A stretch of 64,000 bases of DNA, from NCBI RefSeq assembly GCF_014636475.1, contig NZ_BMEL01000005.1, forward strand, positions 62,001-126,000, given 5' to 3'. The stretch comes from Halobacillus andaensis (GTDB lineage: Bacteria > Bacillota > Bacilli > Bacillales > Halobacillaceae). Positions 23,470 to 34,208 of the stretch are shown in pieces (the first letter of the stretch is position 1; each line of letters starts with the position of its first letter). The position numbers were made by a program, and so were the translations under genes. The notes beneath the pieces were generated by a model that saw only the letters and a program-made list of their open reading frames with translations, was not told where the DNA came from and made no database searches.

Positions 23470-24972
23470 TCATGTTACTTTTTCAGTCGTATGTTCCTTA
23501 ATTAAATCAGCGGTTAACTGGCCTGATAAAGTTACCATTGGAACGCCTCCGCCTGGGTGAGTAGAGCCGCCGACAAAGTAAAGGTTTTCGAAGACCTGAC
23601 TCTTTGAAGGAATCTTAAAGCCTCCATTTGTCTTTTTATCAGCCGCAATTCCATAAATGGAACCCCCGTTTGGTCCATATAAACTCTCTAGATCTTCAGG
23701 GGTGAAACGATATTCGAACTCAATCGAATCTCTAACCCCTTCCATCCCCATACGCTCCAGCTTACTAAGGACGGTTTCACGATATTGATCCCAATCGATT
23801 GGCTTTCGCTTTCCGTTTTTGAGAGGAGGCACATGAGTCAGTACAAAGAGGTTATCTTTGCCTGCAGGAGCCTGAGTCTCATCGGAACGAGCTGAAATTC
23901 CAATATAAATGGTCGGGTCTTCTGCAGGAACACCCTTATCGAAAATTTCTTTGAATTCTTTTTCAGGATCATCAGAGAAAAAGAAATTGTGGTGTTGAAG
24001 CTGTTCAAATTTCTTATCGGTTCCAAGTAAAAGCACGAGACCGGATACGGTAGGCTGAAATTTCTTCTCTAGTGACTTCGTTTCCTTTTTCACTTTTGAA
24101 GACTTAGGTGCCAGACGACGATACGAAGGAATTGCTTCTAAGTTGGATACGACTACGTCAGCCGTATGAATTTCTCCATCTTCTGTTTCTACTCCGACCA
24201 CTTCTTCATTCTCTACAATCAATTGCTGAACAGGAGTATTAAGATGAACATCCACACGTAATTCTTCCATCAGCTTGCGCATACCTTCAGCTATTTGGTA
24301 CATCCCGCCTTTTACATAGTAAATCCCTAACCCAAGCTGAACGTAAGCCAGTTGATTCAGGATCGCTGGGGCAGAGTACGGGTTAGAACCTACATACATC
24401 ACAAAGTAATTGAACAGTTGCTCTAAATATTTATTATCAAAATGTTTATGAGTAGATTTCGCAATCGTACTCATCGGATCCATTTTGAATAAATCACTTA
24501 GCTTGTGGTGACTCTTTAAGTCTTGCAAATCTTGAATACTATATTTATAGAAGCTCTTCATGCAAAGCTCATACATGTCTTGACTGTAAGATAGAAAATC
24601 GGTTAATTTTCGGTTCGGTCGTTCAGTAACCTTGGCCATCTCATCAAGCATCGTAGGTAAGTCACTCGTAACGTCCAGCTGTGTTCCATCTTCAAAAAAG
24701 GTACGCCATTGCGGCTCTACCCGTTCTACTGTTACGTAATCATCTAAACGGCGGTGCACACTTTCAAATAGCTGTTCCAGTACCCAGGGCATCGTTAAGA
24801 TTGAAGGACCCGTATCGAAGGTGAACCCTTTTCCTTCTCTGCGATTTAACTTTCCTCCAAGGTTACTATTTTTCTCAAGAACCTTTACGTCATATCCATC
24901 AGCTGTCAGCCTAATCGCAGCTGACATCCCACCTAAACCTGCTCCTACTACAATTGCTTGACGTTTCCCCAA
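23470..24972 (-). CDS. crtP: Diapocarotenoid oxidase/desaturase, CrtP (CrtNb)-like
   Basis: About 500 residues of the CrtI/CrtN/CrtP flavoenzyme family. Seen: FAD-binding AIVVGAGLGGMSAAIRL, then NLGGKLNRREGKGFTFDTGPSILTMPWVLEQLF, HHNFFFSDDPEKEF, and the C-terminal FAD motif NLYFVGGSTHPGGGVPMVTLSGQ. The HHNFFF and TFDTGPSILTMP wording is closer to S. aureus CrtP (diaponeurosporene oxidase) than to CrtN. It should oxidise a terminal methyl group of a C30 carotenoid. The TTG at 24972, after GGAGGTGGAAGG, is the likeliest start. It lies directly behind an ICMT-type gene. Confidence 0.85.
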   Translation of the reverse strand: MGKRQAIVVGAGLGGMSAAIRLTADGYDVKVLEKNSNLGGKLNRREGKGFTFDTGPSILTMPWVLEQLFESVHRRLDDYVTVERVEPQWRTFFEDGTQLDVTSDLPTMLDEMAKVTERPNRKLTDFLSYSQDMYELCMKSFYKYSIQDLQDLKSHHKLSDLFKMDPMSTIAKSTHKHFDNKYLEQLFNYFVMYVGSNPYSAPAILNQLAYVQLGLGIYYVKGGMYQIAEGMRKLMEELRVDVHLNTPVQQLIVENEEVVGVETEDGEIHTADVVVSNLEAIPSYRRLAPKSSKVKKETKSLEKKFQPTVSGLVLLLGTDKKFEQLQHHNFFFSDDPEKEFKEIFDKGVPAEDPTIYIGISARSDETQAPAGKDNLFVLTHVPPLKNGKRKPIDWDQYRETVLSKLERMGMEGVRDSIEFEYRFTPEDLESLYGPNGGSIYGIAADKKTNGGFKIPSKSQVFENLYFVGGSTHPGGGVPMVTLSGQLTADLIKEHTTEKVT

Positions 24973-24989
24973 ACCTTCCACCTCCAAAA

Positions 24990-25550
24990 TTAATAAACAA
25001 ACGGAATTAAACGATATCGACCTTCACACCATTCTCGATACTGCTTCCCATGTGCATCTATTAACATAGCTTCTTCAATCCGGATTCTATGTAGCAATGT
25101 AAGTGCTACCCATCCTCCCCCAACTACGGCGGTCCAAACATTTCCTACACCTAAGCAAAAACCAACCACTATAAATAACAATCCAGTGTACAAAGGATGT
25201 CTTAATCTTTGATACGGGCCTGAACTTACAAGCCGGTCGCCTTCTCTAACGGAGACGTCCCTTGTAAACTGTTCACGTAAATGAAGAATTCCATAATACC
25301 GAAGAAAAACCCCGTATCCATACAAGACAAGACCTGCCCACCATAGAATTTGTTGATGGATCACACCGATTTCAGTTTCTCTCATCATCAACGTGCCAAC
25401 TATCGTCACACCGACGGCAAGTAAAATATAGGGGAATGATTTTCGCTCTAGCTTTCCTTCGTCAGTGGAAGACATTCGGTTGCGGAACAGTGCAAATTCC
25501 ACAAGCCAAATCATCGTTATACCTAAAAACACAATTTCAAATACCGTCAT
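24990..25550 (-). CDS. Isoprenylcysteine carboxyl methyltransferase-type membrane methyltransferase
   Basis: 186 residues with four to five hydrophobic segments and the ICMT/PEMT signature GPYQRLRHPLYTGLLFIVVG, followed by RIRIEEAMLIDAHGKQYREWCEGRYRLIPFVY. Such enzymes use SAM to methylate lipophilic carboxylates or phospholipids. Placed 17 bases upstream of the carotenoid oxidase on the same strand, it might esterify a carotenoid acid; that is inference. GGGGTGGACGG precedes the ATG. Confidence 0.85.
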   Translation of the reverse strand: MTVFEIVFLGITMIWLVEFALFRNRMSSTDEGKLERKSFPYILLAVGVTIVGTLMMRETEIGVIHQQILWWAGLVLYGYGVFLRYYGILHLREQFTRDVSVREGDRLVSSGPYQRLRHPLYTGLLFIVVGFCLGVGNVWTAVVGGGWVALTLLHRIRIEEAMLIDAHGKQYREWCEGRYRLIPFVY

Positions 25551-25727
25551 CCGTCCACCCCGATCTGAAATCTACTAAAGCCATCCCCCCCCATTCTACC
25601 TATAGCTGCTACACTTAAATATTCCCCTATGTTTCCAGCCCTAAACGGCGCTCAGCACACTTATAGGTTGTAAGAGATTTTTCATTTGCGTATCATGAGT
25701 AGAAAAGTAGTTTGATGAGGAGAACCT

Positions 25728-25883
25728 ATGAACACAATTTATTGGATATTTATCATTAGCGTCGTTTTAAGCACATTTTGGATTATTTTCAGAAAGCTAA
25801 CAAAAACAAGCTATGTTGTCATCGTTATTATAGGTGTACTTTATGCGATTCTTCTCGCTTTTTCCCTTCTCGATGGGGTATGA
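25728..25883 (+). CDS. Small membrane protein, 51 residues
   Basis: MNTIYWIFIISVVLSTFW, then a short RKLTKTSY loop, then VVIVIIGVLYAILLAFSLLDGV: two hydrophobic segments and nothing else. TGAGGAGAACCT precedes the ATG. It stands alone between divergent and convergent genes and ends at a weak AAAAGAGAC/GTCTCTTTT hairpin (25883-25924). Not recognised as a named family. Confidence 0.65.
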   Translation: MNTIYWIFIISVVLSTFWIIFRKLTKTSYVVIVIIGVLYAILLAFSLLDGV

Positions 25884-25906
25884 AAAGAGACCACTAACCA
25901 ATTTTC

Positions 25907-26134
25907 TTATAGACCGTCTCTTTTATTTTGTTTATTTACTGCTTCTCGAATATGATAGAGTTCTGCATACATAGCTGTAGCAAATACAGTGAGAATGCTA
26001 AGAAACATAGACAGAATGAATACAACTCCGCCTTGATCAAAGCCATAAACGGCACTAAATCCGATGATCGCTCCTATCGTGACTCCTATCCCAAGAAAAA
26101 TTAAAATCTTTTGTAATGTTACAGAATAAGCCAT
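25907..26134 (-). CDS. Small membrane protein, 75 residues
   Basis: Starts MAYSVTLQKILIFLGIGV; two hydrophobic segments (about residues 9-30 and 35-58) and a basic tail (HIREAVNKQNKRDGL). The ATG at 26134 follows AGAGGTGATTTGG; an upstream in-frame start adding 15 residues lacks a ribosome site. The YELYHIREAVNK end resembles membrane proteins of unknown function in Bacillaceae. No role inferred. Confidence 0.7.
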   Translation of the reverse strand: MAYSVTLQKILIFLGIGVTIGAIIGFSAVYGFDQGGVVFILSMFLSILTVFATAMYAELYHIREAVNKQNKRDGL

Positions 26135-26312
26135 CCAAATCACCTCTCTACAATTAACGTCTATTACAGGTATACCCAATTAAAAGAGAAAGCACACATA
26201 GGATTTTCACGTAAAACGGGATCAACGAATGGACACGGTTGGATCTGTACGGAACAGAATAGCTGCGTTTTTTTGAAATGCCAGCGAAAATCAAAAAACA
26301 GGCGCAAAAACC

Positions 26313-26348
26313 CAAAAAAGCAGGGAGCCCTATGGCTATCCTGCTTTT
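26313..26348. terminator. Terminator in the decayed spacer
   Basis: AAAAAAGCAGG and CCTGCTTTTT pair, with GAGCC/GGCT strengthening the stem. It lies directly after the in-frame stop of the ligase remnant on the minus strand, and reads as that lost gene's terminator. Confidence 0.65.
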
Positions 26349-26412
26349 TCAGTATCTCGCTTCTTAAATTCTTTTTTCAGTACCTTACCTGTGAGTTGCT
26401 TCATTAGCAGCT
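26331..26412 (-). pseudogene. C-terminal remnant of an acyl-CoA/AMP-dependent ligase
   Basis: On the minus strand a 25-codon stretch reads ELLMKQLTGKVLKKEF then KKRDTEKAG and a TAG stop. TGKVLKKEF is the conserved C-terminal A10 motif (P-x4-GK-V/I-L-K-K/R-E-L/F) of AMP-forming acyl-CoA synthetases. A TGA lies just upstream in frame, and no other part of the ~500-codon gene is present. The rest of 26135-26480 holds nothing else that I recognise. Confidence 0.5.
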
Positions 26413-26480
26413 CTTCAAGTCAGTGAGGAAAAGCCAGTGTACTATCCCAGACAGATCCATTAGAGGGTTCACCCTAAGGA

Positions 26481-28295
<1,815 letters not shown>

Positions 28296-28302
28296 TTAGA
28301 AA

Positions 28303-28336
28303 TTGCAAAAACCCCTCTTCGATAAGAAGAGGGGTT
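28303..28336 (-). terminator. SAM riboswitch terminator
   Basis: On the minus strand AACCCCTCTTCT pairs with GAAGAGGGGTT and is followed by TTTTTGC. It sits between the aptamer and the start codon and is the expected OFF platform when SAM is bound. Confidence 0.9.
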
Positions 28337-28349
28337 ATAAATTCAGGTC

Positions 28350-28466
28350 CTCCTCTTATCTCTCAGATCCATGATCTGTAGGAATTGGCACCTTTTCAAA
28401 CCGATGTTTGAAGGTTGCCGGGCTTCGCAGGGCCTAGTCCCTCTGCCGCTCTTGATAAGAGTGTGT
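28350..28466 (-). ncRNA. SAM-I (S-box) riboswitch
   Basis: Read on the minus strand: CTCTTATCAAGAGCGGCAGAGGGACTAGGCCC, then GAAGCCCGGCAACC, CAAACATCGGTTTGAAAAGGTGCCAATTCC and GAGAGATAAGAG closing P1. These are the conserved S-box elements (AGAG-x-GG-GGACT-GGCCC-GAAGCCCGGCAACC-GGTGC-AATTCC). The downstream gene makes homocysteine, so SAM represses it by termination. Confidence 0.97.
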
Positions 28467-28537
28467 ATTTAGTTAACTTGGTTATGTTAATGAATTATAA
28501 GCACTACACAAAGGAAAGTCAATAATTTTTCGAATAT

Positions 28538-29683
28538 TTATTTAATTGACTCGCGAATAGCTTGTTGAAATTGAGCAGCAATATCTTCTGCTTCTTCAAT
28601 TCCAATTGACAATCGGATTGTATAATCAGAAATTCCTAATCTTTCTTGCTCTTCCCCCGTCAACGCCCGGTGAGATGTGCGGATTGGATAAGAAACTGTG
28701 GTTTCTACTCCTGCCAATGTAGGGGCTAGTTTGATCCAGCCCAGCGATTTAAAAAAGGCTTCAAAATCGACTTGCTCAGCTAATTCAATCGTAATAATCG
28801 CTCCATTGCCTCGCTCAGATACATACTCAGGATAATAAACACGTGCCACCCCTTGATCTTCTTTCAACACATGAGCGACGTGCTTCGCATTTTGAGACTG
28901 CTGCTTCATACGCAAAGCAAGTGTTTTGGACCCACGCTGAGTCAGCCAAGCTTCAAATGGACTCAGACTCGTTCCTAATCCAATAATTCTTTGCTTAGCT
29001 TTTGCAATTAGATCTCTGTGCCCTACCACTATGCCTGACGTTACATCACTGTGCCCGCCTATATATTTCGTAGCACTGTGAGCTACTAAATCTACACCTT
29101 GCGTGTAAGGCTGTAGTAAATATGGTGTAGCGAATGTATTGTCCACCATCGTTTTTAAATCATGCTCTTTGGCGATTTCTACGAGGAGCTCGATATCTTC
29201 CACGCGTAAGAAAGGATTCGTAATAGATTCCGTATAAAGCAGTTTCGTATTCGGCTTAATGGCTGATCGTATAGCCTCGGGATCTGCAAAAGAAACCATC
29301 GTAAATTCAATGCCAAAACTTGCCAGCTGCTTCGTAATCAATTGATGTGTACCACCGTAGATGTCTTCAGCTGTCACAATATGATCACCAGCTTCAGCTA
29401 TGGAAAGGATTCCAGCCATGATTGCCGAAATTCCAGAAGAAGCGGCAGCTCCTGCCTCTGCTTCTTCGAGGTTGGCCACAGCTTGTCCTAATTCATCGGT
29501 GTTCGGATTATTTTCTCTTGTATATAAATAAGGGGTGTCCCCAGAATAGTAGCTTTCTAAGTGCTCCAAATCACGAAATGTAAAAGCTGACGTCTGATAA
29601 ATCGGTGTCGCTTTACTGTTCAATGCGGTGTTTTGATTCAATTTATTATGTACAACACGTGTACTAAATAATTGATTCGCCAT
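28538..29683 (-). CDS. Trans-sulfuration family PLP enzyme (cystathionine synthase/lyase type)
   Basis: 381 residues of the Cys/Met metabolism PLP family. Seen: STRVVHNKLNQNTALNSKATPIYQTSAFTFRDLEHLE, YLYTRENNPNTDELGQAVANLEEAEAGAAASSGISAI, NTFATPYLLQPYTQGVDLVAHSATKYIGGHSDVTSGIVVG (PLP lysine) and LSIGIEEAEDI. The length fits cystathionine gamma-synthase, gamma/beta-lyase or O-acetylhomoserine thiolyase; sequence alone does not decide. The ATG at 29683 lies nine bases after GGAG; an earlier ATG is too close to it. No riboswitch precedes it, unlike the neighbouring sulfhydrylase gene. Confidence 0.88.
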   Translation of the reverse strand: MANQLFSTRVVHNKLNQNTALNSKATPIYQTSAFTFRDLEHLESYYSGDTPYLYTRENNPNTDELGQAVANLEEAEAGAAASSGISAIMAGILSIAEAGDHIVTAEDIYGGTHQLITKQLASFGIEFTMVSFADPEAIRSAIKPNTKLLYTESITNPFLRVEDIELLVEIAKEHDLKTMVDNTFATPYLLQPYTQGVDLVAHSATKYIGGHSDVTSGIVVGHRDLIAKAKQRIIGLGTSLSPFEAWLTQRGSKTLALRMKQQSQNAKHVAHVLKEDQGVARVYYPEYVSERGNGAIITIELAEQVDFEAFFKSLGWIKLAPTLAGVETTVSYPIRTSHRALTGEEQERLGISDYTIRLSIGIEEAEDIAAQFQQAIRESIK

Positions 29684-29751
29684 ATGATCCATCTCCTTCA
29701 CTGGGTTCTTCACAACAGTATATCTTATTCCTATCACCTATTGTCAAAAAA

Positions 29752-30351
29752 TTATATCTTTCGCGTCTGTAAAATTTCTTGAATAACATGCTGATAATAA
29801 TTAAAGTCATGAGGACAAAAATGGTGAGGCAGCAACGTTTTATTTTCACCATTCATAACCGATTTTGCTAACAAAAATGGTCGATTTTTCGAAATCATAC
29901 TTAAGAAGTCTTCAAGATCGATCTTCACTACATCGGTTACTTCTTCATTCATCAAGAGGGGTAATGCTTCATCAAAAGGAAATAAGTAAATGTGACAAAT
30001 TTCTCGATCATTGAACTTCTTCATCTTAAGTTCTTCTTTATAAAAACCGGTGTAGCTGATTTTTTCTTCTTCTAATTGCAAACCTAACTCTTCGTGGATT
30101 TCCCTTAGCCCACCTTCTATACGAGTTTCATCAATCCCAATATGGCCTGCGGCTGTAATGTCATACAAATTGGGGAAATCCTTCTTTACACTCGATCGCT
30201 TTTGAAAATAGATCATCGTCTGATTCTTTTCATGGCTATAAAACCAGCAGTGGAAGCTTTCATGCCAATCTCCGTCGCGGTGAACTTCATCTCTATCTTT
30301 TTCACCTATGGGCGTTAACCAATCGCTGAAAATTTTTAAAATTTCTCCCAT
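29752..30351 (-). CDS. NUDIX hydrolase (IPP isomerase-like/YfcD type)
   Basis: About 199 residues from the ATG at 30351. The Nudix box is complete: GHIGIDE, then REIHEELGL. The layout TPIGEKDRDEVHRDGDWHESFHCWF...YFQKRSSVKKDFPNLYDITAAGH matches the isopentenyl-diphosphate-isomerase-like Nudix subgroup, but the actual substrate is open. Start uncertain: frames from 30375 or 30411 add up to 20 residues. GAGGAG lies upstream of the chosen ATG. Confidence 0.85.
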   Translation of the reverse strand: MGEILKIFSDWLTPIGEKDRDEVHRDGDWHESFHCWFYSHEKNQTMIYFQKRSSVKKDFPNLYDITAAGHIGIDETRIEGGLREIHEELGLQLEEEKISYTGFYKEELKMKKFNDREICHIYLFPFDEALPLLMNEEVTDVVKIDLEDFLSMISKNRPFLLAKSVMNGENKTLLPHHFCPHDFNYYQHVIQEILQTRKI

Positions 30352-30473
30352 ACGTTCACTATTTCTCCTCGCCATTTTATATATATTAATTAGTCTACCA
30401 TAGAACGACAAAATGCGAGGAAAATCGTTTAAATTTCTACCCTTTAGGAAAACTAAAAAAAAGAGGAGGTCTT

Positions 30474-30653
30474 ATGAAAATGAACAAGAAAAATAATCGT
30501 GTAAATAAAGAAGACACTTCGAACGAAGCAGCTGAACTCTTTGCCCATCCCTCCAAACTTAGTCAAGCTTTCACCCATCCATATAAAGAAGACAACGAAG
30601 AATCAGAATCAGATGCTTTACTTGACCACTATCTCGATCAAGAGAAAAAGTAA
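30474..30653 (+). CDS. Small hydrophilic protein, 59 residues
   Basis: Lys/Asn-rich start (MKMNKKNNRVNKEDTS), then EAAELFAHPSKLSQAFTHPYK and an acidic tail (EDNEESESDALLDHYLDQEKK). The strong site AGAGGAGGTCTT precedes the ATG and a hairpin with a T-run (about 30655-30682) follows. Divergent from the NUDIX gene. No domain recognised; composition and size recall small stress or spore proteins of Bacillus, without firm basis. Confidence 0.65.
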   Translation: MKMNKKNNRVNKEDTSNEAAELFAHPSKLSQAFTHPYKEDNEESESDALLDHYLDQEKK

Positions 30654-30758
30654 ACGCGCAGCATTTAGGCTGGGCGTTTTTTTATTGCTTCTTAATCCTT
30701 CAAAATCTGCTATCATATATGGAAGAGAAACCCATTTACTTAGAAAGGACGTTGATAA

Positions 30759-32174
30759 ATGAATCACAAAGCGAAATGGATCACTTTTGCTATGCTCCTA
30801 GTTGGTTTTGCTATAGCCGTTCAATGGAGCATGAGTGATGAGGACAATGCCACAGAAAAGCTAAAAGTATTTCAAAATCCCAGTCCGGATGAACTCGATC
30901 TTCCAAATGCCATTGAAGAAGTAGAGAACCGCGAGGACATTGATCAATTTTATGAGGATCAGATACAGGGATACAAAAAAGCAAAAGATCTTAATATCAT
31001 TCAATTTCCTGACCAATCTTTTGATATTCCCGAACACGAAGGCACTCTCACAATCGATGAGCTATGGTACACCCAGCATCAAGTTTTTATGTACTACAGC
31101 GTTGATTTGAAGGTTTTTGAAGATAAAGAGTATACGCCTTCAGGCCCCTTCTTTGACATCTCTAGAGTTAACATAGCAAAAGAAGGAGACCTGCCCACTC
31201 AAACACGACCCATTTTTAACAACAACTCAAATTATTCGCACTATAAGATTTATGAGGGCAAATTGTATGGTTTAGCTCATTTAGATCGTTTAGAACAAGA
31301 AGGTTTAGAACATTACTCTATTCAAAATGACCAAGATGCTTCCTTAAATGAAGCCGCCCCTACAACGTTTCGATTAGAAATGGAAGATGGCTTTCATAAA
31401 ACGGAAGAACAGCCGATCAGCTATACATATGAACCAGGACAAGAAATTTTACATACAGAAGAATTCCACCAAACGTATAAAAAAGATGGTTTAACCGTTA
31501 CGCCAAAGAAAATCGAGTTTGGTATTATGGGCAACAAAATAACGTTTGATATTAAGCATAAAGACTATCCAATTACAAACTTAGGCGGCACCTTACATAT
31601 GGATGATCAAAGTTTTTCATTAAGTCATATTTGGAAGCCCGACGAAAATTCTCAAACCTTTGAATCCCGGGTTCCCCCTGCATCAGATATTCCAGAATCC
31701 TTAGAGCTTGATTTAGACACAGTGACAATGGTTCATGACGAGGAGTACTCTCTAGAAATTGATGTAAGTGATTATGACAAAACCGTCGAAGAAGATGATC
31801 GCGCAACAATTCTAATAGAAGAAAAAATAGATGAACATCTAAATACTGACATCATTTTAGAGGAGAAAATTTATGATACCTCAATGACCTCGCAATTTCG
31901 ATTTTCATTTGAGCCGAAAGAAACCAATGAGCCTTTTTATTTAAGTTCGCAACCTGCCCATTTTGGCTCATCTATTAATCATGAAGATGATTTTATCGTA
32001 ACGATAGACGGAGAAAAGCTTAACCCCCAGCCAGGGATGGGATATGACGGCCAGAACTCAGTCTTAGACGTGAATAGTCACTATCTCAAAGGATCCGAAA
32101 AGTTACGATTACATTTTAAGAAATCACCCATTTCTCAAAAGATCGATTTCTCAGAAGAAATCAAGATAGACTAA
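30759..32174 (+). CDS. Membrane-anchored extracytoplasmic protein of unknown function
   Basis: 471 residues with one N-terminal hydrophobic segment (WITFAMLLVGFAIAVQWSM, residues 7-25) and a large acidic exterior domain that looks beta-rich (many DxSF, FDIKHKDYPI, LHMDDQSFSLSHIW strands). There is no lipobox cysteine and no catalytic motif I recognise. AAAGGACG precedes the ATG. Acidic surface composition suits a halophile. Confidence 0.6.
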   Translation: MNHKAKWITFAMLLVGFAIAVQWSMSDEDNATEKLKVFQNPSPDELDLPNAIEEVENREDIDQFYEDQIQGYKKAKDLNIIQFPDQSFDIPEHEGTLTIDELWYTQHQVFMYYSVDLKVFEDKEYTPSGPFFDISRVNIAKEGDLPTQTRPIFNNNSNYSHYKIYEGKLYGLAHLDRLEQEGLEHYSIQNDQDASLNEAAPTTFRLEMEDGFHKTEEQPISYTYEPGQEILHTEEFHQTYKKDGLTVTPKKIEFGIMGNKITFDIKHKDYPITNLGGTLHMDDQSFSLSHIWKPDENSQTFESRVPPASDIPESLELDLDTVTMVHDEEYSLEIDVSDYDKTVEEDDRATILIEEKIDEHLNTDIILEEKIYDTSMTSQFRFSFEPKETNEPFYLSSQPAHFGSSINHEDDFIVTIDGEKLNPQPGMGYDGQNSVLDVNSHYLKGSEKLRLHFKKSPISQKIDFSEEIKID

Positions 32175-32263
32175 GCGACTCAAATCACAAAGTTAAAAGG
32201 AGGAAGGGATCAGGGAAACGGCTCGTTCTCCACAGATGTCTTACACCTTTTCTCTCCCCTTGC

Positions 32264-33040
32264 TTAGTTTTTGTGTACATAGGATCGCTTAAAGAAGTCT
32301 AAGACAGCTTGATTAACAACTTCGCTATGAGTCGCTGGCAGCTGATGATAAGCTTTATCTACCACCACTAAATTAGCTTTAGGACATGATCTGTAAAACG
32401 GGGCTTGGTGATTGATCCATTCTGCTCGTGTTCCGTACAATAATAATAAAGGCATAGTAAGTTTGTATAGATGACGAGTGCAGTCGTACGTTAAAGAACA
32501 GCGATAAAATGAATGCCATACGTCAACATCAGACTTTAGAATATGATAAAATTGCTCAACTTTAGTTTCATGATTTTTAAAATGAGATCGACTCAATAGT
32601 TTAGCCAGCGATACCGGATTACGCTTCAGCCATTTCATTCCAGCTAAAAACTCAAGTTTTAAAAGACTCGTATTCACTTTCGGAAAAGCCCCGGACAAAA
32701 TTAATCCTTTCACCCTCTCAGGAAACTGAATCGCAAATTCCTGTGCGACAGACCCCCCTGCGGAGTACCCAAACAAAAACACTTGGTCTAATTTCAAATG
32801 ATTCACTAATCCCAATAATTCTTTCGCATAATCCTCAATCCCAGGGTCTCTAATGAATGTATCTGACTCCCCGTGCCCGCTTAAATCAGGCAAAATCAAA
32901 CGAAAATGCATACTGAGCTCTTGTTGATACGCAAACACTTTCCTTCCCATTCCCGGTGGATGAATACATATAATGGCATGGCCAACCCCTTGATCTTCAT
33001 AGAAAATACGCTGTCCGTCTTCATTGATGTAATATCCCAT
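32264..33040 (-). CDS. Alpha/beta hydrolase fold protein
   Basis: 258 residues of the classic hydrolase-6 type. Seen: IICIHPPGMGRKVFAYQ (oxyanion HPPG), LPDLSGHGESDTF, nucleophile elbow LFGYSAGGSVAQEF, PLLLLYGTRAEWI (acid region) and AYHQLPATHSE (catalytic His). The substrate is unknown. The ATG at 33040 follows GTAGGGG by six bases and is preferred to one two codons upstream. Convergent with the gene ending at 32174. Confidence 0.9.
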   Translation of the reverse strand: MGYYINEDGQRIFYEDQGVGHAIICIHPPGMGRKVFAYQQELSMHFRLILPDLSGHGESDTFIRDPGIEDYAKELLGLVNHLKLDQVFLFGYSAGGSVAQEFAIQFPERVKGLILSGAFPKVNTSLLKLEFLAGMKWLKRNPVSLAKLLSRSHFKNHETKVEQFYHILKSDVDVWHSFYRCSLTYDCTRHLYKLTMPLLLLYGTRAEWINHQAPFYRSCPKANLVVVDKAYHQLPATHSEVVNQAVLDFFKRSYVHKN

Positions 33041-33227
33041 AGACATCCCCTACTTTTTCGTAATTACATGATGTCTAGTGTTTCCTTTTCTCCTTAAGGC
33101 ATTCACCGTATGTGAAAACTAAATGAACATTTACTCGACCCCTTTCTCTTCTCGATTAGTCAATTGACACCTTGATTCAAGCAGTCGTAAACTATAAGAA
33201 GGTACATAGAAGTGAGAGGAGTTTCCT

Positions 33228-33812
33228 ATGAAGTATCAACGTTTTCTTATCCCTTTGTTTTTTATAACCCTGGCCATTCTGCTGTCTGCATGTGGTGAAA
33301 AAGAACTCGAGGACCCTTTAGAGTGGGAAATTGATAACATAAGTGGAACGACGCAATCTGGTGAAGATTTTTCTATCGATGATATGGAAGGTGACGTATG
33401 GCTCGCGAACTTCATTTTTACATCGTGTGATACCGTTTGCCCTCCCATGACTCGTAATATGTCGAAGGTTCAAGATCAGCTAGAAGAAGAAGGAATTGAT
33501 GCAGAAATTGTTTCGTTTAGCGTGGACCCTGAAATCGACACCCCTGAAATGCTTGAGGAATTTGCCTCTGCACAAGATGCTGACTTCTCTAACTGGTCCT
33601 TTATTACCGGTTACTCTCAGGAAGAAATTGAAGAATTTGCCCAAGAAAGCTTTCGTACAATTGCCCAAAAACCAGAAGGAGCCGAGCAAGTATCACATGG
33701 GTCTTCCTTTTTCCTGGTCGATCAAAACAACCAAGTGATGAAGCATTATAAAGGGGATACAGATGTCCCTTATGAAGACATTATTGAAGATACTGAAATC
33801 TTAGCTGAATAA
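33228..33812 (+). CDS. SCO1/SenC family lipoprotein, copper chaperone for cytochrome oxidase
   Basis: 194 residues. It begins with a lipoprotein signal ending LLSAC (Cys22). The mature thioredoxin-fold domain has CDTVC (Cys67, Cys71) after NFIFTS and His157 in EQVSHGSSFFLVD: the three copper ligands of BsSco. It should deliver copper to the CuA centre of an aa3/caa3 oxidase on the outside of the membrane. No oxidase genes adjoin it. GAGAGGAGTTTCCT precedes the ATG. Confidence 0.95.
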   Translation: MKYQRFLIPLFFITLAILLSACGEKELEDPLEWEIDNISGTTQSGEDFSIDDMEGDVWLANFIFTSCDTVCPPMTRNMSKVQDQLEEEGIDAEIVSFSVDPEIDTPEMLEEFASAQDADFSNWSFITGYSQEEIEEFAQESFRTIAQKPEGAEQVSHGSSFFLVDQNNQVMKHYKGDTDVPYEDIIEDTEILAE

Positions 33813-33817
33813 TAAAA

Positions 33818-33840
33818 AAACGAGCAACTTATGCTCGTTT
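33818..33840 (+). terminator. Terminator hairpin of the SCO gene, left copy
   Basis: AAACGAGCA (33818-33826) pairs with TGCTCGTTT (33832-33840). The next base begins the repeat (CAGTTTGTAGAGAAAC). AAACGAGCA reappears at 34209, directly after the repeat, as half of a decayed second copy. Confidence 0.8.
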
Positions 33841-34208
33841 CAGTTTGTAGAGAAACCTTGGTTTTCTCTACATTTTTTTATGCATGAAAAATTTCTATCG
33901 TTCGATAGAATAAAGGGTTCTAGGAAACGAATCGCTTGTCGGTGGCTGCTTGCCGCGGGCACGGCCTCAGCTAACTTGGTCAAGAAGATCACTTGACCAA
34001 GTGGATCTTCGGCTCGCGCTGTTCCCGCAGGCGTCACCCCCGAACGCTCATCGTGGCGGGACGAGCAGACGGGAGAGGCCCTGAAGTCGCAGGCCGAGGA
34101 GACTTTCTGTCTTGCCCCGCGGAAAGCGGCACTTTTTCTTGTTCCTTTTCTTCAGGCTAAATGGAATGATCGCACCCTATTATATGTCTGAGCTTTTTCA
34201 ACAGCCTG
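33841..34208 (+). repeat. Composite spacer repeat, chimeric copy (368 bp)
   Basis: Type I end CAGTTTGTAGAGAAACC, a short left part of module 1 (AAAGGGTTCTAGGAAACG), then the third module (about 33927-34055, near-identical to 4093-4221), then the right part of module 2 from GGACGAGCAGACGGGAG to GGAAAGCGGCACTTTTTC, then the type II end AGCTTTTTCAACAGCCTG. So three module types are joined in one copy. It lies between convergent genes and is flanked by full and half copies of the AAACGAGCA hairpin. Confidence 0.88.
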
